64,000 nt of DNA from Micromonospora chokoriensis (GTDB taxonomy: Bacteria > Actinomycetota > Actinomycetes > Mycobacteriales > Micromonosporaceae): the NCBI RefSeq assembly GCF_900091505.1, contig NZ_LT607409.1, positions 4,960,001 through 5,024,000 of the forward strand, read 5' to 3'. The position numbers and the translations under genes are program-made. The notes below the pieces were generated by a model that saw only the letters and a program-made list of their open reading frames with translations, ran no database searches and was not told where the DNA came from. This document shows, piece after piece, positions 34,843-42,668 of the stretch (its first letter is position 1; every line of letters begins with the position of its first letter).

Positions 34843-34979
34843 CCGTGCGGGAGGTTCGGGCGGCGTTGCGCCGGCAAGGGTCGAGGCTCGGGCGGCGCTG
34901 TGCCCTCCGGGGTCGAGGTTCGGGCGACGTTGCGGCAGCGGGGGTTCGGGCGGCGTTGCGCCATCGGGATCGAGGGTTG

Positions 34980-35185
34980 GCCGCCAGTCGGCCAAGCGCC
35001 CAAGCGGACGCCCCGGCCAAGCGGCCAAGCGGACGCCCCGGCCAAGCGGACGCCCCGGCCAAGCGGGGACGCCCCGGCCAGTCGGCCAAGCGCCCAGGCG
35101 GGCGCCCCGGTCAAGCGGACAACACGGTCAAGCGGACAACACGGCCAAGCGGCCAAGCGCCCACGCGGACGACACGGCCAAGGGA
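34980..35185. repeat. Degenerate tandem repeat ggccaagcgg(acgcccc)
   Basis: About eleven imperfect units of ~18 bp (ggccaagcggacgcccc) with 8-9 bp contractions (ggccaagc). The right part (35100-35170) has a variant ggtcaagcggacaacac. It follows copy 3 of the palindrome by ~140 bp. No gene. Confidence 0.75.
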
Positions 35186-35239
35186 AGAACCGGCCGACCG
35201 AGCCGGACCGGGACGGGGATGACGGGGTGACGCGCTCGT

Positions 35240-35551
35240 TCAGGTGGCGAGGCGGGAGCTGACTTTCGCGGCACAGGTGCCCAGGACCGTCTGGGCGTCC
35301 AGCCCCAGACTCTCGATGGCCACCAACGCGGTGAAGGCGACGTCTGCCAACTCGGCGGCGACGTCCTCGTGGGTGTGGGTGACGCCCTTGCGCGGGTTCT
35401 GTCCGAGCAGGCCGATCCAGGCGGCGGACGCCTCCCCCGCCTCCTCGGTCAGCTTCAGGATGCGGCAGGTCAGTTCGGTCTGCCCGGTGCCGTTCGCGTT
35501 GTCCAGCCAGCTCCGCGACGCGCGGGCCGCCTCCCAGATCGACTCGTCCAC
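35240..35551 (-). CDS. MazG-like nucleotide pyrophosphohydrolase (short)
   Basis: 103 residues. TCRILKLTEEAGEASAAWIGLLGQN and VTHTHEDVAAELADVAFTALVAIESLGLD are the two helical elements of the all-alpha NTP pyrophosphatase fold: EEAGE and ExxD (EDVAAELADV) hold the Mg2+-binding acidic residues. Such short forms usually clean damaged or non-canonical nucleotides. GTG 35551 is the start (MDESIWEAARAS). The gene stands alone between two repeat-rich regions. Confidence 0.88.
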   Translation of the reverse strand: MDESIWEAARASRSWLDNANGTGQTELTCRILKLTEEAGEASAAWIGLLGQNPRKGVTHTHEDVAAELADVAFTALVAIESLGLDAQTVLGTCAAKVSSRLAT

Positions 35552-35647
35552 GGCGACAAGTCAACCCGACAGGTCTGCCTGCTCAGGCAGCCGGGTACCG
35601 GTGCCGGGCAGCTCACCGATCAGCACGCCCGCTGACCCGGCGCCGCC

Positions 35648-35860
35648 AGCGCTCTGCGTCTCGCGCGCACGCACGGCCAGGCGCACGCAGAGCAAGGCGC
35701 ACGCGCAGCCAGGCGCACGCACGGCCAGGCGCACGCAGGGCAAGGCGCACGCGCAGCCAAGCGCACACCCGGCCAGGCGCACGCAGGGCAAGGCGCACGC
35801 GCAGCCAAGCGCACGCACGGCCAAGCGCACACGCAGCCAGCCACACCCACGGCCGGGCCC
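35648..35860. repeat. Tandem repeat, ~48 bp unit of gcgcacg motifs
   Basis: Four imperfect units of ggcgcacgcagggcaaggcgcacgcgcagccaagcgcacgcacggcca. The 10-mer aggcgcacgc or agcgcacgca recurs every 10-12 bp inside each unit, so the array has a nested period. Confidence 0.75.
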
Positions 35861-35974
35861 ACGCGCGGCCGGGTCGACGCGGGCATGGGCTCGCCGCGCC
35901 GGCCGCACCAGCGGCGTAGCACCCGGGCCTGATCAGCCGGACAGTCGGGCTTGACCGGCCGATCAGCACAACCA

Positions 35975-36003
35975 TTGACACTGGTCGACGGCGGTCCTAG
36001 GTT
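35975..36003 (+). promoter_or_regulatory. Sigma-70-like promoter of the secreted hydrolase gene
   Basis: TTGACA at 35975-35980 and TAGGTT at 35998-36003 are separated by 17 bp, a near-consensus housekeeping promoter. Transcription would start around 36010, ~70 bases before the ATG at 36079. Confidence 0.7.
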
Positions 36004-36078
36004 CAGGGCGCTACCGGCCGGTAGGCAACCGTCCCGCCTGGTCGCCCCCGGGCGACGTCCGTCCGATGGGAAGCATCG

Positions 36079-37449
36079 ATGCTGTCCGCACCCGTTCGTA
36101 CCCTCCGCCGGCTGCTCGCCGCCACCGCGACGCTGACTCTGGCGGTCGGGCTGGCCGGTGCCGCGCCGGCCTCCGCCACCGGCCGTGACCCGAGGGGCGG
36201 GGAGCCGCTACCCGGGTACACCATCGAGAATCCGCCGTTGACGCCGCTGGTGGTGGGCGGCAAGCCGACGACGGTACGTCAGGGCGTGCACCGCCACGCC
36301 GGGTACGTCATCGAGGTTCCCGCCCGGTGGAACGGCGACCTGGTGTTGTGGGCGCACGGCTACCGCGGTCAGGGCACGGTGCTCTCGCCGGAGCCGCCGG
36401 GCTTCGGGCTGCGCGAGCGACTTCTGGAGCAGGGGTACGCCTGGGCGTCGTCCTCGTACGACCGCAACGGCTTCGACATCCGTTCGGGGGTGCTGGGCAC
36501 GAAGGATCTCGCCGACCACTTCGGGCGGACGATCCGCCGGCCGCAGCACACGTACGTCGCCGGGGTGTCGATGGGTGGGTACGTCATCGGTCGTTCGCTG
36601 GAGCAGTACCCCGGCTTCTACGACGGGGCGCTGCCGTTGTGCGGGGTGCTCGGCGACCAGACGCTGTTGGACTTCTACCTGGACTACAACCTGGTGGCGC
36701 AGACCCTCGCCGGGGTGCCGGCGTACCCGACGCCGGCCGACTACCTGACGAACGCCGTACCCCGGATCCAGGTGGCGCTCGGTCTTGCCGGGCTGACCCC
36801 CACCGGGCCGGACACCACCACGGACCGGGGTAAGCAGTTGCGGGCCATCACGGTGAACCGTTCGGGCGGGCCGCGTCCGGGCGCGGACGCGGCGTTCGCG
36901 GTCTGGAAGGATTTCCTCTTCTCGATCAGCGTGCCCACCGGGAGCGGCAACTCCCCCGCCCAGCGGCCCGGTCAGTTGTCCACCAACCTGCTCACCCGAT
37001 ACACCCCGAACAGCCCGGTGAACGTCAACGCGGCCGTGCGGAGGGTCGCGCCGGAGAACCCGGTGCAGCGGCTCCTGCCGACCCTGACCGAGGTGCCGCG
37101 GATCGCGGGTCGGCCCACCGCGCCGGTGCTCAGCCTGCACGGTCTCGGTGACCTGTTCGTGCCGTTCAGCATGGAGCAGGCGTACGCCGCGGACGTGGCG
37201 CGGCACGGCCGCAGCAAACTGGTGGTCCAACGGGCCATCCGGGCCACGCAGCACTGCGAGTTCACCCCGGCCGAGGCCGGCGCCGCCTGGGACGACCTGG
37301 TGTCCTGGGTACGCACGGGCAAGCGCCCGGCCGGCGACACCGTGACCGACCCGGCGGTGGTGGCGCGACCCGACTACGGCTGCCGGTTCAGCGACCGGGA
37401 GGCGTACGCCGCCGGCGTCGGCACCCGCCGCCTCTATCCGGCCTGCTGA
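36079..37449 (+). CDS. Secreted alpha/beta hydrolase
   Basis: 456 residues with a signal peptide (RRLLAATATLTLAVGLAGAAPASA). The fold is read from DLVLWAHGYRGQG (oxyanion region), AGVSMGGYVIGRSL (nucleophile elbow, Ser), VLSLHGLGDLFVPFSM (acid) and RATQHCEFTPAE (His). It has a large insertion between strands (LDYNLVAQTLAGVPAYPTPADYL...). The substrate is unknown; it may be an esterase, peptidase or amidase acting outside the cell. ATG 36079 with GGGAAG upstream and a clear promoter at 35975. It is convergent with the third lysozyme-like gene. Confidence 0.9.
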   Translation: MLSAPVRTLRRLLAATATLTLAVGLAGAAPASATGRDPRGGEPLPGYTIENPPLTPLVVGGKPTTVRQGVHRHAGYVIEVPARWNGDLVLWAHGYRGQGTVLSPEPPGFGLRERLLEQGYAWASSSYDRNGFDIRSGVLGTKDLADHFGRTIRRPQHTYVAGVSMGGYVIGRSLEQYPGFYDGALPLCGVLGDQTLLDFYLDYNLVAQTLAGVPAYPTPADYLTNAVPRIQVALGLAGLTPTGPDTTTDRGKQLRAITVNRSGGPRPGADAAFAVWKDFLFSISVPTGSGNSPAQRPGQLSTNLLTRYTPNSPVNVNAAVRRVAPENPVQRLLPTLTEVPRIAGRPTAPVLSLHGLGDLFVPFSMEQAYAADVARHGRSKLVVQRAIRATQHCEFTPAEAGAAWDDLVSWVRTGKRPAGDTVTDPAVVARPDYGCRFSDREAYAAGVGTRRLYPAC

Positions 37450-37459
37450 GACACGACGA

Positions 37460-37491
37460 CGCCGGCCGGTCCCCGTGGGAACCGGCCGGCG
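37460..37491. terminator. Bidirectional hairpin terminator
   Basis: An 11 bp perfect stem, cgccggccggt (37460-37470) and accggccggcg (37481-37491), with a 10-base loop, lies between the convergent hydrolase (ends 37449) and the secreted protein gene (ends 37508). Confidence 0.82.
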
Positions 37492-37507
37492 CGTGTGTGT
37501 GCGGGTG

Positions 37508-38221
37508 TCACCAGAGCTGCTGGACGATGTCCGCCGCCTGCTCCTCCCACTGCGCGTACGCGTACGGGAACGCGGAGACCTGGACGGTCTGCGCGGCGGT
37601 GGTCAGCGGCAGGTCCTGCCAGCCGCCGACGTTCTTGAGTGCGCTGAAGAACGCGGTGGCGGAGTACTCCGGGTCGGTGATCTGGTCGGGCGTGCCCCAA
37701 CCGGACGACGGGCGCTGCTGGAACAGGCCCTGCGAGTCGTGGTCGTTGTACGCGCCCAGGTGGCCGAGGTTGTAGAGCTTCGACTCCTGAAGCGAGGTGG
37801 CCACGCCGATCACCGCGCCCCGGTCACCGACGCCGGTCTTCTTGGCGGCGTCGACGATGTGCCGGGCGTTGGCGAGCTGCGCGTCGTCGAGCGGGATGCG
37901 CGACTGGGCGCCTTCGATGCCGTGCGGGATCAGCTGGGCTCGGCTGGGCTTGCCGGCCGGCGGCTTGCCGGTGGCGGAGCCGGTGGTGAGGCCCGACTCG
38001 ACGGGCTGGTCGTCCTGCTGAGCCGACGTGGCGGCCTTGCCGGTGGCGAGGTCGATGGCGGCGACGGCGCCCTGGTGGGGCCCGGTGGTGACCGGAGCGG
38101 CGGCTGCGGTCGGCGCGAGGGCCAGGCCGCCGAGGGCGGCCACGCCCGCGACGCTCAGCGCGGTCTTGCGGTACGAGTCCTTAGCGATGGCGGGGAGCCA
38201 TCGAGTGAAGTCGACCTTCAC
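37508..38221 (-). CDS. Secreted lysozyme-like protein, paralogue 3
   Basis: 237 residues. GTG 38221 with AAGGG upstream; signal peptide (KTALSVAGVAALGGLALAPTAAAAP). A ~60-residue Pro/Thr/Gln linker separates it from the domain: AVIGVATSLQESKLYNLGHL, DSQGLFQQRPSSGWGTPDQI and TVQVSAFPYAYAQWEEQAADIV. The sequence is closest to paralogue 2 in the window, and the two genes have the same terminator arrangement. Presumed peptidoglycan hydrolase acting on the cell wall (inference). Confidence 0.88.
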   Translation of the reverse strand: MKVDFTRWLPAIAKDSYRKTALSVAGVAALGGLALAPTAAAAPVTTGPHQGAVAAIDLATGKAATSAQQDDQPVESGLTTGSATGKPPAGKPSRAQLIPHGIEGAQSRIPLDDAQLANARHIVDAAKKTGVGDRGAVIGVATSLQESKLYNLGHLGAYNDHDSQGLFQQRPSSGWGTPDQITDPEYSATAFFSALKNVGGWQDLPLTTAAQTVQVSAFPYAYAQWEEQAADIVQQLW

Positions 38222-38657
38222 GATGGTTGCCCTTTCGATCGTGCGGAGCGCTCCGGGGTGAACACTCCTCGGGAGATGACCGCGGAAAGGGGTTTGGGCT
38301 CCGGCGGTACGGGGGACACAACCAGGTTCACGTGTCGGTCATTCCGGAAATGGCTTCACGCCGGCCCGCTGCGGTCCCGGTCACGGGGCAGAACCGGACA
38401 GACGCGGCTTGGCACCCATCGGACCTGACGATGGTGACGCAGGGTGATAGCGGCGGTCGGAGACGGAACGTCGTCCACACCCTTTGCTCTGCATCCCTAT
38501 AGGCACCAGACACCGCGCGTGACGGCGGTGCGGAACGCCTCCGGCGGGCAGCAACCGCTCGTTCGCCGCTCGGGAGACGTGGTGCGGATCCGGGTGCAAA
38601 GCAAAGGGGGGATGCACCGAGGTGGGAGGCGGGCGGCTAGCGGGGTGGGCGCTACCG
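38222..38657. other. Intergenic region with large inverted repeat
   Basis: Contains the upstream region of the minus-strand secreted gene (38222-38330), then a 130 bp imperfect inverted repeat (separate entry). No gene is supported. The two open frames here are short and unlikely to be real. Confidence 0.5.
38480..38612. repeat. Imperfect inverted repeat, ~130 bp, tttgct(c/t)tgca arms
   Basis: Left arm ccctttgctctgcatccctataggcacc (38480-38507) resembles the reverse complement of the right arm ggtgcggatccgggtgcaaagcaaaggg (38581-38608), with about 20 of 28 positions matching and ~70 bp between. The arms are lower in G+C than surroundings. It may be a MITE-like or REP-like element; no transposase is nearby. 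Confidence 0.6.
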
Positions 38658-39308
38658 TCAGTGAACGGGGGGCCCAGCACTGTGTGTGAGGTTGGCGTGC
38701 GGCTCGCCGTAGCGGACGAGAACATGCCAGAGTTGCTTGAGGTGCTGGAGGGCTTCCGCGACCGGGCCTCGGTCGGCCCACCGCTCCGGCTCGGTGACGA
38801 CCACCGACACCGCGCCTTGCCCGACCAGCGCCGCGTGCACCGGTTCGCCCGGTCGAGCGAACTCATGATGCAGCCGCGCCGCCAGCACCGGAGTCGCCGG
38901 CCCTCGGAGGTCGGCGTCGACCCGATTGACGAGCAACGCGAAACCCGGGTGCCACAGCAGCGGGAAACCGTGCCGCTCGGCGATTGATTCCAACGTCGCG
39001 CCGGTCGGGGCACCGGCGAGGGCCGGGTCCACCACCAGTTCCTCGACATCGCGCGCGACGTCGAGGGTGCCGTGGATCTGGGCCTCCACGTAGTCGTCGA
39101 GCGCGCGACCGACAGCGGCCGGCGTGGTCGGTACGTCCCGCACCGTCGCAACGATGGTGCCGACGTCCGTTCCGGCGCGTCCCAGCCACTCACCGGTGGC
39201 GACGACACCGGCCAGGAGCCCGGCGAGGACCGCCTCGAAGGCGTCGGCGGTGCCGCAGGTGACAGGAACCGAATCGGGGACAGGCGCCGTCGGCGTGACC
39301 GAGCAGGT
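38658..39308 (-). pseudogene. DUF3626-like protein, 5'-truncated remnant
   Basis: A minus-strand frame open from ~39308 to TGA 38658 reads TADAFEAVLAGLLAGVVATGEWLGRAGTD, then ALDDYVEAQIHGTLDVARDVEELVVDP, LRGPATPVLAARLHHEFARPGEP and ends EALQHLKQLWHVLVRYGEP. The last part is the characteristic DUF3626 C-terminus. The first ~150 residues of DUF3626, including the histidine motif, are absent; a TGA lies just upstream in frame. A GTG at 39143 could begin a 161-residue product, but because homology extends further upstream, a remnant is more likely. Confidence 0.65.
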
Positions 39309-39331
39309 TCAATCCGCCGTACGTGGGGCGG

Positions 39332-39802
39332 TCAGTTGTCGCTGTCAGGGCCGGGTTCCGCACCCCGCGTCCCCGCCCGCACGTCCGGCGTGAGCAGTTC
39401 CTGGAAGACGGTGATGTGCAGGCCGGCGGGGGCGTCGATGCGGGAGTTGAGAGAATCCCACGGGGTACGCGTCGGCGGCGCGACCTCGCTCGCCCCGGCG
39501 GCGACCAGGCGGGAGGTGGTCGCCTCGGCGTCGTCCACCTCGAAGGCCACCCGCATCCGCGGGGCGACCTGCCGTCCCACCTCGACCTCGTCGATCATGC
39601 GTTTCTGGGCCGGGTTCGCGAGTTCGAGGGTGGCACGGCCGGCGTCGAGGATCATCACCCGGGCGTCGCCGTCGCCGACGAACTCTGCCTCCTCGGGCAG
39701 GCCGAGCGCGTCCCGGAAGAACGCGACGGCGGCCTCGTAGTCGTCGGCCTCCACCACGAGGCGCAGCTGACGGACGACAGGTGCGGGGTGCTCGGCGGCC
39801 AT
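39332..39802 (-). CDS. VOC-superfamily (glyoxalase-like) protein
   Basis: 156 residues. Two beta-alpha-beta-beta-beta modules: LRLVVEADDYEAAVAFFRDALGLP and MRVAFEVDDAEATTSRLVAAGASEVAPPTRTPWDSLNSRIDAPAGLHITVFQELL. Metal ligands expected at His/Glu positions are not obvious in the first module (RLVVEADD), so a classic glyoxalase activity is doubtful. ATG 39802 (MAAEHPAPVVRQLRLVV). It is divergent from TrmO with a 48 bp gap. The 5' neighbour on this strand is the DUF3626 remnant. Confidence 0.88.
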   Translation of the reverse strand: MAAEHPAPVVRQLRLVVEADDYEAAVAFFRDALGLPEEAEFVGDGDARVMILDAGRATLELANPAQKRMIDEVEVGRQVAPRMRVAFEVDDAEATTSRLVAAGASEVAPPTRTPWDSLNSRIDAPAGLHITVFQELLTPDVRAGTRGAEPGPDSDN

Positions 39803-39850
39803 GCGCGCGATCCTAACGCCGTAGGCTCGCACCGTCGGGAAGGGAGCGTC

Positions 39851-40279
39851 ATGGCCGGGACCCCGCACGACGAGACGTACCCCCTGCGCCCGGTCGGCCG
39901 GGTCGCCTCGCCGCTGACGGACACGGCGGACGCTCCGCGCCAGGGTGACGAGGGCGCCCCGACCGCCTGGTTGATCTTCGACCCGCAGGTCGGCCCGGCT
40001 CTGCGCGACCTGCGGAAGGGCGCGGAGCTGCTGGTGCTGACCTGGTTGGACCGCGCCCGCCGCGACGTGCTGGTGGTGCACCCGCGCGGCGACCAGAGCC
40101 GGCCGGAGACCGGGGTGTTCCGCACCCGGTCCCCGCACCGGCCCAACCCGATCGGCCTGCACCGGGTGCGGGTCCTGGGCGTGGACGGGCTGCGCGTCGA
40201 GGTGGCCGACCTGGAGGCCCTCGACGGCACCCCGATCCTGGACGTCAAGCCGGTGCTGGGCGCGGTCGACGAACGCTGA
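39851..40279 (+). CDS. trmO: tRNA N6-threonylcarbamoyladenosine methyltransferase TrmO
   Basis: 142 residues. VGRVASPLTDTADAPRQG, DVLVVHPRGDQSRPETGVFRTRSPHRPNPIGLHRVRVLGVDG and LDVKPVL are the conserved elements of the UPF0066/TsaA family; the GVF.TRSPHRPNPIG block binds S-adenosylmethionine. It methylates t6A37 in tRNAs reading ACN and related codons. ATG 39851, preceded by AAGGGAGC. It lies divergent to the VOC gene and convergent with the metallo-hydrolase. Confidence 0.93.
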   Translation: MAGTPHDETYPLRPVGRVASPLTDTADAPRQGDEGAPTAWLIFDPQVGPALRDLRKGAELLVLTWLDRARRDVLVVHPRGDQSRPETGVFRTRSPHRPNPIGLHRVRVLGVDGLRVEVADLEALDGTPILDVKPVLGAVDER

Positions 40280-40327
40280 ACCGCACAGCGGCCCACGAGC
40301 GCTGAACCGGGCACCCGCACGCGGGGC

Positions 40328-40957
40328 TCAGTGGCCGCGCGCCAGCCACTCCTCAAGGTGCGGGGCCTCCGCGCCGATGGTGGTGTCGTCGCCGTGGCCG
40401 GTGTGCACGACCGTCTCCGCCGGCAGGGTGAGCAGGCGGGTACGGATCGACCTGACGATGGTGCCGAAGTCGCTGTACGAGCGACCTGTCGCACCCGGGC
40501 CGCCGGCGAAGAGCGTGTCCCCCGTGAAGACCACGCCCAGGTCCGGGGCGTGGAAGCTGCACGCCCCTGGGCTGTGCCCGGGGGTGTGCAGCACCCGCAG
40601 CGTCGTGCCGCCCACCTCGATGCTCTGCCCGTCGTGCAGTTCGCCGTGCGGCGGCAGGTGCGGGTGGACCAGGTCCCACAGCACCCGGTCGGCGGCGTGC
40701 AGCAACACCGGCGCGCCGGTGGCCTCGGCCAGCTCTGGTGCCACCCGGACGTGGTCGTCGTGGGCGTGGGTGGCCAGGATCGCGCGGACCCGCCGGTCAC
40801 CCACCAGGGCGAGGATCGCGGCGGCGTCATGCGGGGCGTCCAGGACGACGCACTCGCTGTCGTCACCGATCACCCAGACGTTGTTGTCCACGTCGAAGGT
40901 CTGTCCGTCCAGCGAGAACGTGCCGGCGGTGACCGCGCGGTCGATGCGGGCGCCCAT
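40328..40957 (-). CDS. MBL-fold metallo-hydrolase, mycothiol detoxification partner
   Basis: 209 residues. ILATHAHDDHVRVAPEL (HxHxDH), LHTPGHSPGACSFH and VFTGDTLFAGGPGATGRSY are the metal-binding motifs of the glyoxalase II-like branch, with the final HTGHGDDTTIG histidine. The gene overlaps the mycothiol formaldehyde dehydrogenase stop by one base (TGATG), a coupled pair. The likely role is hydrolysis of S-formyl- or S-acyl-mycothiol produced by the dehydrogenase (inference from the pair). The start is ATG 40957. Confidence 0.92.
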   Translation of the reverse strand: MGARIDRAVTAGTFSLDGQTFDVDNNVWVIGDDSECVVLDAPHDAAAILALVGDRRVRAILATHAHDDHVRVAPELAEATGAPVLLHAADRVLWDLVHPHLPPHGELHDGQSIEVGGTTLRVLHTPGHSPGACSFHAPDLGVVFTGDTLFAGGPGATGRSYSDFGTIVRSIRTRLLTLPAETVVHTGHGDDTTIGAEAPHLEEWLARGH

Positions 40958-42042
40958 CAGAACACCACCACCGAGCGCAGCACGTCGCCGTGGTGCATCC
41001 GCTCGAACGCGTTCTCGACCTGGTCGAGCGCGATCTCCTCGGTGACGAACGCGTCGAGGTCGAGCCGGCCCTGCAGATACAGCTCGGTGAGCATGGGGAA
41101 GTCCCGGCTGGGCAGACAGTCGCCGTACCAGCTCGACGTGAGGGCGCCGCCGCGTCCGAAGACGTCCAGCAGGGGCAGCTCGACCTGCATCTGCGGGGTC
41201 GGCACGCCGACCAGCACCACGGTGCCGGCCAGGTCGCGGGCGTAGAACGCCTGCTTCCAGGTCTCCGGCCGACCCACCGCGTCGATCACCACGTCGGCGC
41301 CGAACCCGCCGGTGGCGGCACGGATCGCCTCCACCGGGTCGGTCTCCGAGGCGTTGACCGTGTGCGTGGCTCCGAACCTGCGGGCCCAGTCCAGCTTGCG
41401 GCTGTCGGTGTCCACGGCGACGATCGTGGTGGCCCCGGCGAGGAGGGCACCGGCGACAGCGGCGTCTCCGACACCGCCGCAGCCGATCACCGCCACCGAG
41501 TCGCCCCGGGTGACGTTGCCGGTGTTCATCGCCGCGCCCAGCCCCGCCATCACCCCGCAGCCGAGCAGACCCACGGCAGCGGGTCGGGCGGCCGGGTCCA
41601 CCTTGGTGCACTGCCCGGCGTGCACCAGGGTCTTTTCGGCGAACGCGCCGATCCCCAGCGCCGGGGCGAGTTCGGTGCCGTCGGTGAGCGTCATCCGCTG
41701 CTTCGCGTTGTGGGTGTTGAAGCAGTACCAGGGGCGGCCCCGGCGACAGGCGCGGCAGTCGCCGCAGACCGCACGCCAGTTGAGGACCACGAAGTCGCCC
41801 GGGGCGACGTCGGTGACGCCCTCGCCGACCTGCTCCACGATGCCCGCCGCCTCGTGGCCCAGCAGGAACGGGTAGTCGTCGTTGATGCCGCCCTCGCGGT
41901 AGTGCAGGTCGGTGTGGCAGACACCGCAGGACTGGATCCGGACGACGGCCTCACCGGGGCCGGGATCGGGCACCACGATGGTGGTGACCTCGACCGGCGC
42001 GCCCTTGCTGCGGGAGATGACTCCCCGGACTTGCTGGCTCAC
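40957..42042 (-). CDS. mscR: S-(hydroxymethyl)mycothiol dehydrogenase
   Basis: 361 residues, zinc-dependent medium-chain dehydrogenase. Catalytic zinc ligands lie in [17 protein letters not shown] and [14 protein letters not shown]; the structural zinc loop is [15 protein letters not shown] (four Cys); NAD binding uses [19 protein letters not shown]. Mycothiol-dependent formaldehyde dehydrogenases (AdhE2/MscR) have the same pattern and length. It oxidises hydroxymethyl-mycothiol formed from formaldehyde. Start GTG 42042 with a strong AGGAGG five bases upstream. Operon with the metallo-hydrolase. Confidence 0.93.
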   Translation of the reverse strand: MSQQVRGVISRSKGAPVEVTTIVVPDPGPGEAVVRIQSCGVCHTDLHYREGGINDDYPFLLGHEAAGIVEQVGEGVTDVAPGDFVVLNWRAVCGDCRACRRGRPWYCFNTHNAKQRMTLTDGTELAPALGIGAFAEKTLVHAGQCTKVDPAARPAAVGLLGCGVMAGLGAAMNTGNVTRGDSVAVIGCGGVGDAAVAGALLAGATTIVAVDTDSRKLDWARRFGATHTVNASETDPVEAIRAATGGFGADVVIDAVGRPETWKQAFYARDLAGTVVLVGVPTPQMQVELPLLDVFGRGGALTSSWYGDCLPSRDFPMLTELYLQGRLDLDAFVTEEIALDQVENAFERMHHGDVLRSVVVF

Positions 42043-42226
42043 TTCGCCTCCTGCTGGTGGTCTGCGGCAGGGCCGGGGGCCGAGCGGGGCGGGGGTGCCA
42101 CGGGCTCGGCGCTGGGCCCTCGGCGAACCTACCGCGACCACCACGGCCAGCCCAGCCCGCCCGGCGGTTATCGCGGGCGGTCCGGGGTACGCGGGCCGCA
42201 TTCGACCACGGCCAACGGGAGTGACC

Positions 42227-42649
42227 ATGAAACTCGCACACCTGCCGCTACGGGTCAGCATCGGTGCGTACTTCCTCAACTCGGGTCTGGGAAAGCGCAC
42301 CCTGGAGGGCACCGCCGCGGAGGGCTTGCACGGGATGGCGGTGGCCGCCATGCCCCAGCTCGGTCAACTGGAGCCGGCGCGCTTCGCCAAGCTGCTGTCG
42401 TACTCGGAGATCGCCCTCGGGGCCGCGCTGGTCGCGCCGTTCGTTCCGGCGCCCCTGGTCGGGCTGGGTCTGACCGCGTTCGGCGCGGGCCTGGTGCAGC
42501 TGTACCTGAAGACGCCGGGAATGCGGGAGCCCGGCAGCATCCGCCCGACCCAGCAGGGTGCGGGGTTGGCCAAGGACGTCTGGCTGGTCGGCGCGGGGTT
42601 GACCCTGGTGCTGGAGGGGCTGACCCACGGTCGTCGGCGGCGCTCCTGA
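42227..42649 (+). CDS. DoxX-like membrane protein
   Basis: 140 residues with four hydrophobic segments: [59 protein letters not shown] and [17 protein letters not shown]. Between them [19 protein letters not shown] and [19 protein letters not shown] are soluble loops. The arrangement resembles the DoxX/DoxD family of small membrane proteins associated with redox enzymes, but the match is not strong. ATG 42227 with GGGAG. It is divergent from the mscR operon and 20 bp upstream of LtrA. Confidence 0.8.
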   Translation: MKLAHLPLRVSIGAYFLNSGLGKRTLEGTAAEGLHGMAVAAMPQLGQLEPARFAKLLSYSEIALGAALVAPFVPAPLVGLGLTAFGAGLVQLYLKTPGMREPGSIRPTQQGAGLAKDVWLVGAGLTLVLEGLTHGRRRRS

Positions 42650-42668
42650 TCCCCCTCGGGGAGCGCAG

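Larger units (their letters stand above)
34224..35239. other. Long intergenic region rich in repeats
   Basis: No gene is supported in about 1 kb. It holds the leader of the secreted gene (34224-34320), three tandem copies of an 82-89 bp element (34355-34590), an AT-richer ccacacgccgataccacccacgcc stretch (34650-34755), the third palindrome (34760-34842) and the ggccaagcgg array (34980-35185). The long open frames on both strands are repeat shadows. Confidence 0.6.
35552..36078. other. Intergenic region: gcgcacg repeats and promoter
   Basis: 35648-35860 is a degenerate repeat of caggcgcacgcagggcaaggcgcacgcgcagccaag (about 48 bp period, four copies). The rest up to 35970 is featureless. The last 110 bp contain a recognisable promoter (separate entry) for the secreted hydrolase. 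Several Cys-rich open frames through the repeats are artefacts. Confidence 0.6.

Noticed and set aside
35561-35981. Cysteine-rich small secreted proteins in the gcgcacg repeat
   Set aside because: Three frames each give CACAL-type repeats; a product of the ~48 bp array, not a gene.
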